Notes under the pieces: model-generated
The model's input: the letters and a program-made list of their open reading frames with translations, nothing else
Told to the model about the DNA's origin: nothing
The model's database searches: none
In this document: piece by piece, positions 26,093 through 33,795 of the stretch
How positions within the stretch are numbered: the first letter of the stretch is position 1
Layout: each line of letters begins with the position of its first letter
Translations under genes and position numbers: made by a program
Assembly (NCBI GenBank): GCA_014801225.1
Contig: JAAVEO010000009.1
Coordinates: forward strand, 1-36,070
Direction: 5' to 3'
Origin: Bacteroides sp.
GTDB taxonomy: Bacteria > Bacteroidota > Bacteroidia > Bacteroidales > Muribaculaceae
DNA length: 36,070 nucleotides

Positions 26093-26404
26093 CTAATCTA
26101 TTAATACCCTCAAAATTATAAAATTCTTCTCACCCGACAAAAAAACTCCCCCCTTCCCGACCTGGTTCTGTGGGCAAGCTTTAGATTGCCTTATCATCTC
26201 AGGCCCGTGAGCAAGCTTCCGTTCCCCCTTACCGGCCTGGTTCTGTGGGCGAGCTTTAGATCGCCCGAGCTCGAAGAGCTCTAATAAAAAAAGAGCGAGG
26301 GCCACGGCAATACCGACAGCCCCCGCAACATCAAGGTTACGAAAAGGTGATTTCATCTGAAAAGCCGGCCTCTCGGCCCGAATCATTTTTAGCACAAATT
26401 CCAC
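26093..26404 (-). CDS. Doubtful small membrane-peptide ORF running into repeat locus C
   Basis: The first 46 residues include one strong hydrophobic helix (AGAVGIAVALALFLLELFEL), possibly starting at an internal Met (26356). From there on the frame only translates the reverse strand of repeat locus C (SKARPQNQ-type peptide, twice). A short single-helix protein is possible. The C-terminal half is almost certainly not selected as protein. Confidence 0.2.
   Translation of the reverse strand: MEFVLKMIRAERPAFQMKSPFRNLDVAGAVGIAVALALFLLELFELGRSKARPQNQAGKGERKLAHGPEMIRQSKACPQNQVGKGGVFLSGEKNFIILRVLID
26157..26281 (+). repeat. Structured intergenic repeat, locus C (three units)
   Basis: Unit 1 (26157-26199) has hairpin arms GGGCAA/TTGCC(T). 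Unit 2 (26200-26235) is degenerate. Unit 3 has arms GGGCGA/TCGCCC followed at once by hairpin 2, arms GAGCTC (26267-26272) and GAGCTC (26276-26281) around GAA. The locus lies upstream of the first methyltransferase gene. Confidence 0.88.
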
Positions 26405-26552
26405 TTTGACTTTTCTTCACCTTAGATTTTCATAAGCTTAAGAGAGCGGCTTCCCGGAGACCGAGATTATATCTTTCTCCACACCTATGACCGTCACGGC
26501 CTCCGGAATGCTCATCTTATTTTTTCAATTCCCGATCCCCGCCCTACGCTTG

Positions 26553-26660
26553 GCATCCGCGATGTGGAATTCCCCGACGTGCTCTATGGCATCCGTCCTA
26601 CGGGTGGTCATGCGTGCTCTATGGCATCCGCTTACCGGTCGGTGTCGCGTGCTCTCGCTT
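26553..26660 (+). repeat. Second tandem repeat, about 35-base units, in a gene-free stretch
   Basis: GGCATCCG recurs at 26553, 26589 and 26624, and CGTGCTCT recurs before or after it, giving three degraded units of 35-36 bases. The surrounding stretch 26405-26795 holds no credible gene on either strand. Apart from this repeat and an A/T-rich tail before locus D, I see nothing in it. Confidence 0.5.
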
Positions 26661-26795
26661 CGGAGGAATCGGTTTGTTCAAGCTTTTGTCTTTATAACTA
26701 TTTAAGCCTCCTATGGTTCATCCCCCTCCGTATTTTAACATTATAACCTCATTTAAGAATTTTTGTTAATGAGGCTCTATCCCCGCCAAAAAAAA

Positions 26796-26849
26796 TTACC
26801 GACCTGGTTCTGTGGGCGAGCCTCAGATCGCCCGAGCCCGAAGGGCTCT
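26796..26849 (+). repeat. Structured intergenic repeat, locus D
   Basis: This single element consists of TTACCGACCTGGTTCTGT, hairpin 1 (GGGCGA/TCGCCC with loop GCCTCAGA) and hairpin 2, arms GAGCCC (26834-26839) and GGGCTC (26843-26848) around GAA. Its end touches the stop codon of the minus-strand methyltransferase gene (TAG at 26848-26850). Confidence 0.88.
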
Positions 26850-27384
26850 ATCCCTGCATAATCCGCATAGCCATCTCATAGAGCGCGATCCCGCTGCTGA
26901 CACTCACATTCAGCGAATGCTTCGTGCCCCACTGAGGAATCTCCAGCACCACATCAGCCATATCCACTATCCGCTGATCCACACCGGCCACTTCATTTCC
27001 CACCACAAGCACATAGCTCTCGCCCGCTTCGGCCCGAAATTCAGAAAGAGGAATACTCCCGTGAGCCTGTTCAAGCACACATATCTTCCTCCCCTCCCCT
27101 CGTAATCTCGCCGTCTCCGCCACAGCATCATCCACATGCCGCCACGCCACACTCTTCTCCGCCCCAAGCGCACTCTTCGAAATCTCCGGATGAGGCGGAC
27201 ACCCCGAGATCCCTCCCAAGATCACCTCCTCCACCAGAAATGCATCCGATGTGCGCAACAGCGAACCTACATTATGCATCGAGCGCACATTGTCGGCCAA
27301 TAGTGAGAGCGGGAGCTTACGCATGGCGGAGTATTCCTCCACCGTACACCGCGTAAGCTCCACTATATTCTTTTTCTTCATCAT
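26848..27384 (-). CDS. TrmH-family tRNA/rRNA 2'-O-methyltransferase (short form)
   Basis: The 178-residue SPOUT protein has motifs NVGSLLRTSDAF, VLVVGNEVAGVD and IPQWGTKHSLNVSVSSGIALYEM. It lacks the extended N-terminal domain of the other methyltransferase in this window and so resembles TrmH/TrmL-like tRNA enzymes. It would methylate a 2'-OH using SAM. Its start (ATGATG, 27384 or 27381) overlaps the TGA stop of nadA by four bases, which implies translational coupling with nadA. Repeat locus D lies against its stop codon. Confidence 0.88.
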   Translation of the reverse strand: MMKKKNIVELTRCTVEEYSAMRKLPLSLLADNVRSMHNVGSLLRTSDAFLVEEVILGGISGCPPHPEISKSALGAEKSVAWRHVDDAVAETARLRGEGRKICVLEQAHGSIPLSEFRAEAGESYVLVVGNEVAGVDQRIVDMADVVLEIPQWGTKHSLNVSVSSGIALYEMAMRIMQG

Positions 27385-28331
27385 TTGCTGAGTTCGAGCA
27401 TGCGTTCTATCGGTCGGATAGCTTTCTTTGCAATCTCTGCATCCACCTCTATCTCGGGACGCTCGTCACGAAGAGCCTCATACACTTTGCGCAGTGTGTT
27501 CATCTTCATATAGTCACATTCGTTGCACTGGCATTCCGCATCCTCGGCCGGAGCCGCGAGGAAGGTCTTCTCGGGGCATTTGTTGCGCATCTCGAAGAGG
27601 ATACCGCTTTCGGTCACTACAATAAACTCCTGTGCCTCATCCGTACGGGCGAAGTCGAGAAGAGCGGCTGTTGAGCCAACCTTGTCGGCGATCAACTGGA
27701 GCGGACGGCGACACTCGGGATGCACCAGCACTTTAGCGCCGGGATGCTCGCGCTTCATCTCCACTATCTTTTCGAGAGAGAAGCGGTCGTGTACGTGGCA
27801 AGCACCGTTCCAGAGAAGCATATTGCGCCCTGTGACGCTGTTAATATATTCACCGAGGTTATGGTCAGGGCCGAAGATAATCTTCTCATCGGCGGGAAGA
27901 GATTCCACAATCTTGCGGGCATTGCCGGAAGTGACCACAATATCGGTATGCGCCTTCACCGCCGCAGAGGTGTTGACGTAGCTTATCACGGTATGATCGG
28001 GATGCTCCGCCACGAAAGCCGCGAACTCTTCAGGATCGCAACTATCGGCCAGAGAGCAACCGGCTTTCAAGTCGGGCACAAGAACCTTCTTGTCGGGACA
28101 GAGAATTTTGGCCGTCTCTCCCATGAAATGCACTCCACACATCACGATGATGTCGGCGTCAGTCTCGGCCGCCTTACGGGCCAACGCGAGCGAATCGCCG
28201 ATGAAGTCGGCTATCTCCTGAATCTCGTCGCGCTGATAATAATGAGCCATGATGAGAGCGTTCTTCTCTTTGCGAAGACGCTCGATCTCTTCGCGGAGAC
28301 GATCCTGCTCCGCCTGATCCTGTGCTGCCAT
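27381..28331 (-). CDS. nadA: Quinolinate synthase NadA
   Basis: The 316-residue enzyme condenses iminoaspartate with dihydroxyacetone phosphate to quinolinate for NAD synthesis and carries a 4Fe-4S cluster. The probable cluster cysteines are Cys92 (AGCSLAD), Cys178 (NGACHVH) and Cys272 (CDYMKMNTL). The motif MAHYYQRDEIQEIADFIGDSL near residue 28 and CGVHFMGETAKIL at 65-77 are typical. nadB and nadC are not in the window. The gene overlaps the downstream methyltransferase. A -7 box at 28550-28557 would give it a long leader through DnaA-box-like sites. Confidence 0.96.
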   Translation of the reverse strand: MAAQDQAEQDRLREEIERLRKEKNALIMAHYYQRDEIQEIADFIGDSLALARKAAETDADIIVMCGVHFMGETAKILCPDKKVLVPDLKAGCSLADSCDPEEFAAFVAEHPDHTVISYVNTSAAVKAHTDIVVTSGNARKIVESLPADEKIIFGPDHNLGEYINSVTGRNMLLWNGACHVHDRFSLEKIVEMKREHPGAKVLVHPECRRPLQLIADKVGSTAALLDFARTDEAQEFIVVTESGILFEMRNKCPEKTFLAAPAEDAECQCNECDYMKMNTLRKVYEALRDERPEIEVDAEIAKKAIRPIERMLELSK

Positions 28332-28401
28332 TCTCTTTATTTGTTTTATGATTTAAATTAATTCTAATCAATAAGAAAAAAATAAAAACAACAACAATTC
28401 C

Positions 28402-28824
28402 TGTAGATAAACCCTAATAACTTTCCTGCCTGAAATTTGGATTTAATGGTTATTGTTGTCGGAAGAGGTGGTTATCAACAGATATCTACAATGCGATTCT
28501 TTGAAAAATGAGTGGTATCGCGAGTTTGTCTACACCCTGTTGATAACTGCAAAGTTAATAAATTTCTTCCGTCGGAGTGGTCGAAAACTGTAGAGAATCC
28601 CCTCCGGAAGGCTCAAAAACTGTAGATTCTTATCAAACTCCGTGATGCTCTTTCCCCTCTTGTGCTATTCATAAAGCAGATTTCATAATGATTTATGATG
28701 ACATCGGCAAATGAAGTTATTTGATTTCATTTACAAAATGTCAACAGGGTTTTCAACCGGTTTTTCGGCTATTATAATCGGCTTCTCTTCAGCTTATCTA
28801 CTACTTATCTACAGGTTGTCAACA
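28402..28824. other. Candidate replication origin or DnaA-binding region: cluster of DnaA-box-like sites
   Basis: The 679-base stretch between the divergent nadA and flippase genes holds no ORF of note but many nonamers close to the DnaA box TTATCCACA. On the plus strand these are TTATCAACA (28472-28480), TTATCTACT (28794-28802) and TTATCTACA (28805-28813), with looser ATATCTACA (28482), ATGTCAACA (28738) and TTGTCAACA (28816). In reverse there are TGTAGATAA (28402-28410) and TGTTGATAA (28538-28546). An AT-rich segment (28670-28740) lies between the two groups. A nadA-directed -7 box (TAACTTTG) occupies 28550-28557. Essential genes to the left run mostly leftwards, as expected left of an origin. 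Confidence 0.5.
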
Positions 28825-28867
28825 ATAAAAAATGGCTGCTGCGCCATCCCGTATGGATAATAATGGC

Positions 28868-28875
28868 TAATTTTG
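28868..28875 (+). promoter_or_regulatory. -7 promoter box for the flippase gene
   Basis: TAATTTTG on the plus strand matches TAnnTTTG, about 135 bases before the ATG at 29011. No good -33 box was found. Confidence 0.4.
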
Positions 28876-29010
28876 CATCGGAGTCAGGATACCTCTACCC
28901 GGAAGTAATGTCAAGTCCAGGGGTTAGACCTCGGCCTGCCGGGAATGTTAAATCCGGGGTTTGAAAGGCTCCCACTTAATTGGATTCTACTTAAGAAAAA
29001 TTATAAAGAA

Positions 29011-30513
29011 ATGTCGATCAAATCTCTGGCAAAAGAGACTGCCGTCTACGGCATCTCATCCATAGCGGGACGCTTCCTCAACTGGCTTCTCGTGCCTCTC
29101 TACACTTACGTATTCGCAGCCGCCGATTATGGCATCGTGAGTTATCTTTACGCAATGGTGGCTGTCGTTCTCGTCATCCTTACCTATGGTATGGAGACCG
29201 GTTTCTTCCGCTATGCCAACGATGATAAGTATGATTCGGAGACGGTATACACCACTTCCATGATAAGTATAGGCACCTCCTCACTTCTTTTCATCATTCT
29301 CCTTTCTCTCTTCCTCGGGCCCGTATCGGATTGGGTGCTCCTCCCGAAGCATCCGGAATTCGTATGGATGATGGGTGTGACGGTGGCTATCGATGCCTTT
29401 GCCAATATCCCCTTCGCCTATCTGCGATTCCGTAAGAAAGCATGGAGCTTTGCGGGAATAAAGCTCCTCAACGTAGGCTCCAATATTCTCTTCAATCTCT
29501 TCTTCATTCTCCTCTGTCCCTGGCTTATGAAGCATTGTCCCGGATGTGTCAGATGGTTCTATGAGCCGCTCGGCGGGGAAGCTTTCGGCATAGGGTGGAT
29601 ATTCGTTTCGAATGTGATTTCCACTCTGATTGTCCTCCTCTGTCTCCTTCCTTACATGGCCGGTCGCCCCTGGCGTTTCGATGGCAGTCTGCTTAAGGTG
29701 ATGCTCTCTTATTCCTGGCCTCTCCTCATCCTCGGAGTGGCGGGAATCCTTTCGCAGAATATGGGTCAGCTTATCATCCCCTATCTCTTTAAAGGAGAAC
29801 CGGAAGCGGCCCGCACAATGGTAGGTATCTATGGTGCCAATATCAAGATCGCCATAGTTATGGTGATGTTCACTCAGGCCTTCCGCTACGCCTACGAACC
29901 CTTCATCTTCTCCCAGGCGAAAGCCCGTGGCGAAGAGCGCGAGCAAGGGTATTGCGATGCTATGAAATATTTCATAATCTTCGGTCTCTTTATCTTCCTG
30001 GCCGTGATGTTCTATCTCCCCTTCATCCGCCATTTCGAGCGCGACCTCTACTGGCCGGGTCTAAGGGTAGTGCCGGTAATGATGCTCGCCGACCTCTTCT
30101 TCGGAATATTCTTCAATCTCTCTCTATGGTATAAACTCACTGACAAGACCCGCTGGGGAATGTATTTCTCCATCCTCTGCTTTGTGCTGATGTTAGGTTT
30201 CAACGTCGTGCTCGTTCCGGCTATAGGTATCCCGGACGGCTATATGGGTTCGGCCTATGCCGCCCTGATATCCTACGGAATAGTGATGGTGCTGAGCTAC
30301 TTCGCCGGACGTCGCTACTATCCTCTTCCCTACGATCTGAAAGCCATACTCACATATTCCGTGTATGCCGCCTTCCTCTATGCAGTAAGCGAACTCGCCT
30401 GCTGGCCCGACCGTATGTGGCTTACATATGCCCTTCGTACAGCCCTGCTCATCCTCTACATTCTCCCCGTGGCCCACGGCATCCTCTCCTCTCGCCGCCA
30501 GCCCCACCCCTGA
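29011..30513 (+). CDS. Oligosaccharide flippase family membrane protein (Wzx/MATE-like)
   Basis: The 500-residue product starts MSIKSLAKETAVYGISSIAG and has about 12-14 hydrophobic helices over its whole length, the pattern of the MVF/MATE-fold polysaccharide exporters. The opening (AKETAVYGISSIAGRFLNWLLVPLYT) is typical of the family. It probably flips lipid-linked sugar units across the inner membrane. The substrate is unknown and no glycosyltransferases adjoin. The frame reaches upstream to 28945, but the ATG at 29011 has an A-rich leader and matches the family start. It ends in repeat locus E, which lies between it and a convergent gene. Confidence 0.88.
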   Translation: MSIKSLAKETAVYGISSIAGRFLNWLLVPLYTYVFAAADYGIVSYLYAMVAVVLVILTYGMETGFFRYANDDKYDSETVYTTSMISIGTSSLLFIILLSLFLGPVSDWVLLPKHPEFVWMMGVTVAIDAFANIPFAYLRFRKKAWSFAGIKLLNVGSNILFNLFFILLCPWLMKHCPGCVRWFYEPLGGEAFGIGWIFVSNVISTLIVLLCLLPYMAGRPWRFDGSLLKVMLSYSWPLLILGVAGILSQNMGQLIIPYLFKGEPEAARTMVGIYGANIKIAIVMVMFTQAFRYAYEPFIFSQAKARGEEREQGYCDAMKYFIIFGLFIFLAVMFYLPFIRHFERDLYWPGLRVVPVMMLADLFFGIFFNLSLWYKLTDKTRWGMYFSILCFVLMLGFNVVLVPAIGIPDGYMGSAYAALISYGIVMVLSYFAGRRYYPLPYDLKAILTYSVYAAFLYAVSELACWPDRMWLTYALRTALLILYILPVAHGILSSRRQPHP

Positions 30514-30520
30514 GTATAAT

Positions 30521-30626
30521 TATCGGCTTGGTTCTGTGGTCAAGCCCTTACTGCTCTAAAAGCCTAAAGATAGTTACCGGCTTGGTTCTGTGGGCGAGCT
30601 TTAGATCGCCCGACCGCAAAGCGGTC
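30521..30626 (+). repeat. Structured intergenic repeat, locus E (two units)
   Basis: Unit 1 (30521-30573) is degenerate. Unit 2 (30574-30626) is complete: TTACCGGCTTGGTTCTGT, hairpin 1 (GGGCGA/TCGCCC around GCTTTAGA) and hairpin 2, arms GACCGC (30612-30617) and GCGGTC (30621-30626) around AAA. It lies between the convergent flippase and DUF2752 genes, 19 bases from the stop of the latter. Confidence 0.9.
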
Positions 30627-30644
30627 TGCCCCGATAAATTCCAA

Positions 30645-31049
30645 TTATAAATAGAGCAGATTCCTTAACAGAAACCATCCCAGATATACTCCCACATAAA
30701 TTCCTCCGCCCCATACTCCCCAAAAGAACCGCCGTCCCTGCGGCCATCTCTCCCTCAAGGCATCACTGGCCCCCAGCCCGGCCAAGTATAATAAGGAGAA
30801 AGCCAAAAACCAATTACACTGCAGCGACTCCAGCGGATGGCCGTGGAGCAACGCATGCACAGCTCTCTGCACCCCGCACGAGGGGCACTGCCAACCCGTA
30901 AGCATCTTCACCGGGCATTTAGGAAACCATCTCCCCGCCATCTCCCCCGCCGGATCAAACCGATAATAAGCAATAAGCACAGGAATCGCGATAACCCCCA
31001 AGGCTATCGCGATTCCTCTTTTCTTCAGCAACTTTGATTTTCTTTTCAT
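30645..31049 (-). CDS. DUF2752 family small membrane protein
   Basis: The 134-residue protein has a basic N-terminus, a first hydrophobic helix (12-28), the DUF2752 signature KCPVKMLTGWQCPSCGVQRAVHALLHG, and two further hydrophobic helices. The signature cysteines (CP...CPSCG) define the family, whose function is not established. Its ATG directly abuts the stop of the CD225-like gene upstream (TGAATG), so the two form an operon, a frequent pairing in Bacteroidota. Confidence 0.9.
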   Translation of the reverse strand: MKRKSKLLKKRGIAIALGVIAIPVLIAYYRFDPAGEMAGRWFPKCPVKMLTGWQCPSCGVQRAVHALLHGHPLESLQCNWFLAFSLLYLAGLGASDALRERWPQGRRFFWGVWGGGIYVGVYLGWFLLRNLLYL

Positions 31050-31358
31050 TCAAAGATTGGCCATTCCCAGCACAGCGAATCCGTAGATCGCACATAGAAT
31101 CACATAGATTATTCCGCCGAACAAGCCTGTCAATCCGGCTGCCAGCGACCAATTCTTAGCCTTGTTGGAAGCATCGTATGCCGCAGCCTGATTGCCCGAA
31201 TACCAAAGGTTATCCACCTTCGAAGCATATACGATAGCCACAATTCCGAAAGGAAGGCAGCAGAGAATTGTGGTGAGGATTGCCCATACCATATAGCTGT
31301 TGGGAGGAGGAGTAGGCTGTCCCCCGTTGCCGGGAGGATAGTTGTAAGGAGGTGTCAT
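31050..31358 (-). CDS. CD225/dispanin family membrane protein
   Basis: The 102-residue protein starts with a Pro/Gly/Asn-rich tail (PPYNYPPGNGGQPTPPPNSY), then a first membrane helix, a conserved cytoplasmic loop (GIVAIVYASKVDNLW...ASNKAKNWS) and a second helix, as in the CD225/dispanin (IFITM-related) family. In bacteria these small proteins are often next to DUF2752 proteins, as here. Their role is unknown, with membrane interaction assumed. The two genes abut without a gap. Confidence 0.9.
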   Translation of the reverse strand: MTPPYNYPPGNGGQPTPPPNSYMVWAILTTILCCLPFGIVAIVYASKVDNLWYSGNQAAAYDASNKAKNWSLAAGLTGLFGGIIYVILCAIYGFAVLGMANL

Positions 31359-31476
31359 AAGTTATAATTTTTTGAAATGATGATTATTCTTGAGGTTTTG
31401 TATATTTAAGCCGTGCGTTCGTATGTCGTTTGTGCTTGGCCGATTCGAGCCGCGGGAATCCTTCAGAGCAGTGGGT

Positions 31477-31547
31477 ATTTACATTCTTATGTAAATGAAT
31501 GTTTATGCAAATTTGTCTTCAGGGAGGAGAGTCTTCCGTTTTTGCAT
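31477..31547 (-). other. Hairpins after the RelA/SpoT gene
   Basis: ATGCAAA (31505-31511) and TTTGCAT (31541-31547) can pair around a longer loop, and ATTTACAT/ATGTAAAT (31477-31484, 31489-31496) form a perfect 8-base hairpin. They lie 12-80 bases past the RelA/SpoT stop and may act as its terminator. Confidence 0.35.
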
Positions 31548-31558
31548 AAAATTCATGA

Positions 31559-33460
31559 TTATTCATCCAGCCTCTTCACTTCATCCACACCGTCGATAGC
31601 CGAGATATGATTCATGATTGTCTTAAGCTCCGAATAGGAGTGTACGCCGAAACGAATGCTGCATACCACAATGTTGCGCTCCAATTTCGTATTGAACGAT
31701 TCCATACAGAGATTCAGCGTATTGGTGATACAGTCGGCCAGATCGATAAGCAGATGATGACGATCTACGGCCCTTACTGACAATGTCACGGGATAAAGCG
31801 TCTCGTCAGCTGTGAAATCCACTGATCTCACATCATCGCCGAATGAGGATGCGAGACTGATAGCCTTGCGGCAATCGCGTTTATGCACCGTGATATCGCC
31901 ATTCTCACCTCGGCTGCGTATGCCGATCACTTCCTCCCCGGGAATCGGGTTGCACTCCTCACATCTACAATAAAGAGGAGTAGGGAGCGACTCGCGATAA
32001 CGCCTTATGGCTTTCTTGGCTTTATAAGTGTGGGCATAATACTCCCAATCCGGTTCGGGGTGTACATCTGTATCGGTGAATATCTCCACCACATCCCCTC
32101 GACGCAGTGAAGTGGTCACCGGGTCAAGCCTCCCGTTGATACGCGCATATTTGGCATGGTCGCCCAAAGCCGTATGCACCTCATAAGCGAAATCGAGCAC
32201 TGTGGAATTCTGCGGAAGTATCACTTTCTCCCCGGTGGGAGTGAACACCTGTATATCATCATTATAGAAAGCCGTGATGATATCCTCCATGTAGCGTGCG
32301 TCATGACCGGGATGGCTGAGGGTGTCGCGAAGCACCTTCCGGAATTTCTCTATCCAGAACTGTATATTGGGAGCAGAGCGGCCTGCCACGCATCCAAGTT
32401 GCGATTGCCGGGTCATGCCGATACTGCTGATATGCACCTCCTGCCAGCGTCCGAAGTCGGGGAGCAATTTCACATGGATGCTCTGATATCCGTTCTCCTT
32501 GGGAGAATCGATATAATTGCTCATGCTGCAATGTTTCTCCTTGAAGCGGCTCGTAAGAATGCAATATATCTTCATCGCCATCTCTTTCTCCGAGACGGAA
32601 GTAGCGGTCTCGTCGAATATGATCTCCAGGAAATGGCGATACTTGAGATGATTGAAATCATCTCCATATTTCTTCATCTTGCGCCAAAGGCTGAAAGGGC
32701 GACGGAATCCCACCACCACTCTGGCCTTTATCCCCGCCTCCTTGAGCAGATCCTCTATTTCATGGCGGAATGTATCGAGATTCTCGCGGTTGGTCTCCAC
32801 ATGCCGGGCTATCAACTCCGAAATCTCCTCATACTCATCCGGGCAACGGAAGCGGAACGAAAGATTCTCCAACTCCATCTTTATATTATAGAGGCCCAGA
32901 CGATTCGCCAGCGGAGCATAGAAATAGTCGGTCTCTCCGGCTATCTTCATCTGCTTCTCCGGCTTCATGGAGGCGAGCGTACGCATATTATGGAGGCGAT
33001 CGGCGAGTTTCACGAGAATAGCGCGGATATCATACTGCATGGAATCCAGCAACTGACGGTAATTGTCGAGCTGTTTGGAAAGCTCATACTCGCGGGTAGG
33101 CTTCTTGGTGACCACCTTCACAAGATAAGCCACGGTATCGCCGAAGCGCTGACGGATATCCTCCACAGTATAAGGAGTATCCTCCACCACATCATGCAGG
33201 AAACAGGCGATCACTGCGTCAGCCTCCAGCATCATCTCCTCGGCAGCGATAGTGGCCACAGCAATCGGATGGAAGATGTAAGGTTCTCCCGTCTTACGTT
33301 TCTGAGGTGCATGCGCCTCCCTGGCCAACTCGAACGCCGCTCTAAGTCGAGTCATCTCCTCCGGAGTACTTCTCTCGGCCATAGTCTTGAACACCCTTTC
33401 TGCTCTCTGCTGAATCATGCTCTCATAGTCGCTCTTGATAATGCTGTGATCGTTGTCCAT
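31559..33460 (-). CDS. RelA/SpoT homologue with intact hydrolase and degenerate synthetase domain
   Basis: The 633-residue protein has the long RSH layout: HD hydrolase domain (His64, His89-Asp90 in FLHDVVEDTP, Asp154 in KLADRLHNMRTL), synthetase-like domain (about 240-375), TGS (402-462), a Cys-rich region (YCRCEECNPIPGE, about 497-510) and a C-terminal ACT domain (about 558-632). The hydrolase residues are complete. In the synthetase part, GYQSIHV is kept, but the RFKD motif just before it reads SMSN (312-315), the D-x-x-A-x-R segment reads EIIFDETA, and EIQIRT reads EVHISS. So it may hydrolyse (p)ppGpp without making it. The start at 33460 is set by a promoter at 33503-33533 that lies inside the longer open frame. 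About 100 residues shorter than usual RSH proteins. Confidence 0.9.
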   Translation of the reverse strand: MDNDHSIIKSDYESMIQQRAERVFKTMAERSTPEEMTRLRAAFELAREAHAPQKRKTGEPYIFHPIAVATIAAEEMMLEADAVIACFLHDVVEDTPYTVEDIRQRFGDTVAYLVKVVTKKPTREYELSKQLDNYRQLLDSMQYDIRAILVKLADRLHNMRTLASMKPEKQMKIAGETDYFYAPLANRLGLYNIKMELENLSFRFRCPDEYEEISELIARHVETNRENLDTFRHEIEDLLKEAGIKARVVVGFRRPFSLWRKMKKYGDDFNHLKYRHFLEIIFDETATSVSEKEMAMKIYCILTSRFKEKHCSMSNYIDSPKENGYQSIHVKLLPDFGRWQEVHISSIGMTRQSQLGCVAGRSAPNIQFWIEKFRKVLRDTLSHPGHDARYMEDIITAFYNDDIQVFTPTGEKVILPQNSTVLDFAYEVHTALGDHAKYARINGRLDPVTTSLRRGDVVEIFTDTDVHPEPDWEYYAHTYKAKKAIRRYRESLPTPLYCRCEECNPIPGEEVIGIRSRGENGDITVHKRDCRKAISLASSFGDDVRSVDFTADETLYPVTLSVRAVDRHHLLIDLADCITNTLNLCMESFNTKLERNIVVCSIRFGVHSYSELKTIMNHISAIDGVDEVKRLDE

Positions 33461-33502
33461 AATAATAGTCGTGTTAAATTCCGCGTAATCTTGAATAAGC
33501 CG

Positions 33503-33533
33503 TAAAATTACGAAAAAAATCCCTCTTTTCCAA
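33503..33533 (-). promoter_or_regulatory. Promoter of the RelA/SpoT gene
   Basis: The minus strand carries TTGG (33530-33533), a 19-base spacer and TAATTTTA (33503-33510), one base off TAnnTTTG. It lies 43 bases before the ATG at 33460. Confidence 0.5.
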
Positions 33534-33564
33534 TTTTTTTTCGGAAGATATTTTGAATTCAAGC

Positions 33565-33686
33565 TAAATTAAGACGTATTGGCTGGAGAACCCCTATGTC
33601 GGAGAATGAAGTATATTGGAGTAGGCGTCCTGGAGATAATTGTATTCGGATATTTAAAAAAAACCTGAAAATGAGGTCTTAATTTA
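33565..33686. repeat. 122-base segment bounded by perfect 11-base inverted repeats
   Basis: TAAATTAAGAC (33565-33575) is inverted exactly as GTCTTAATTTA (33676-33686). No target duplication flanks the segment. It lies in the spacer between the divergent RelA/SpoT and GH2 genes and might be a small mobile remnant or chance in AT-rich DNA. I see no gene in the spacer 33461-33795. Confidence 0.3.
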
Positions 33687-33763
33687 GATAATTTAGATAA
33701 GATTAATTGATTTTTAATTGGGAGTTAAGGATTTAATTCTGTGAAATCTTAAGGTAATAAGCG

Positions 33764-33771
33764 TAATTTTG
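33764..33771 (+). promoter_or_regulatory. -7 promoter box for the GH2 gene
   Basis: TAATTTTG on the plus strand lies 25 bases before the ATG at 33796 and matches TAnnTTTG. The -33 box is not clear. Confidence 0.45.
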
Positions 33772-33795
33772 AGCATTTTATAATATGTTAACGTC

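Noticed and set aside
33461..33562. 34-codon N-terminal extension of the RelA/SpoT protein
   Set aside because: A promoter lies within it at 33503-33533, and the extension has no family counterpart.
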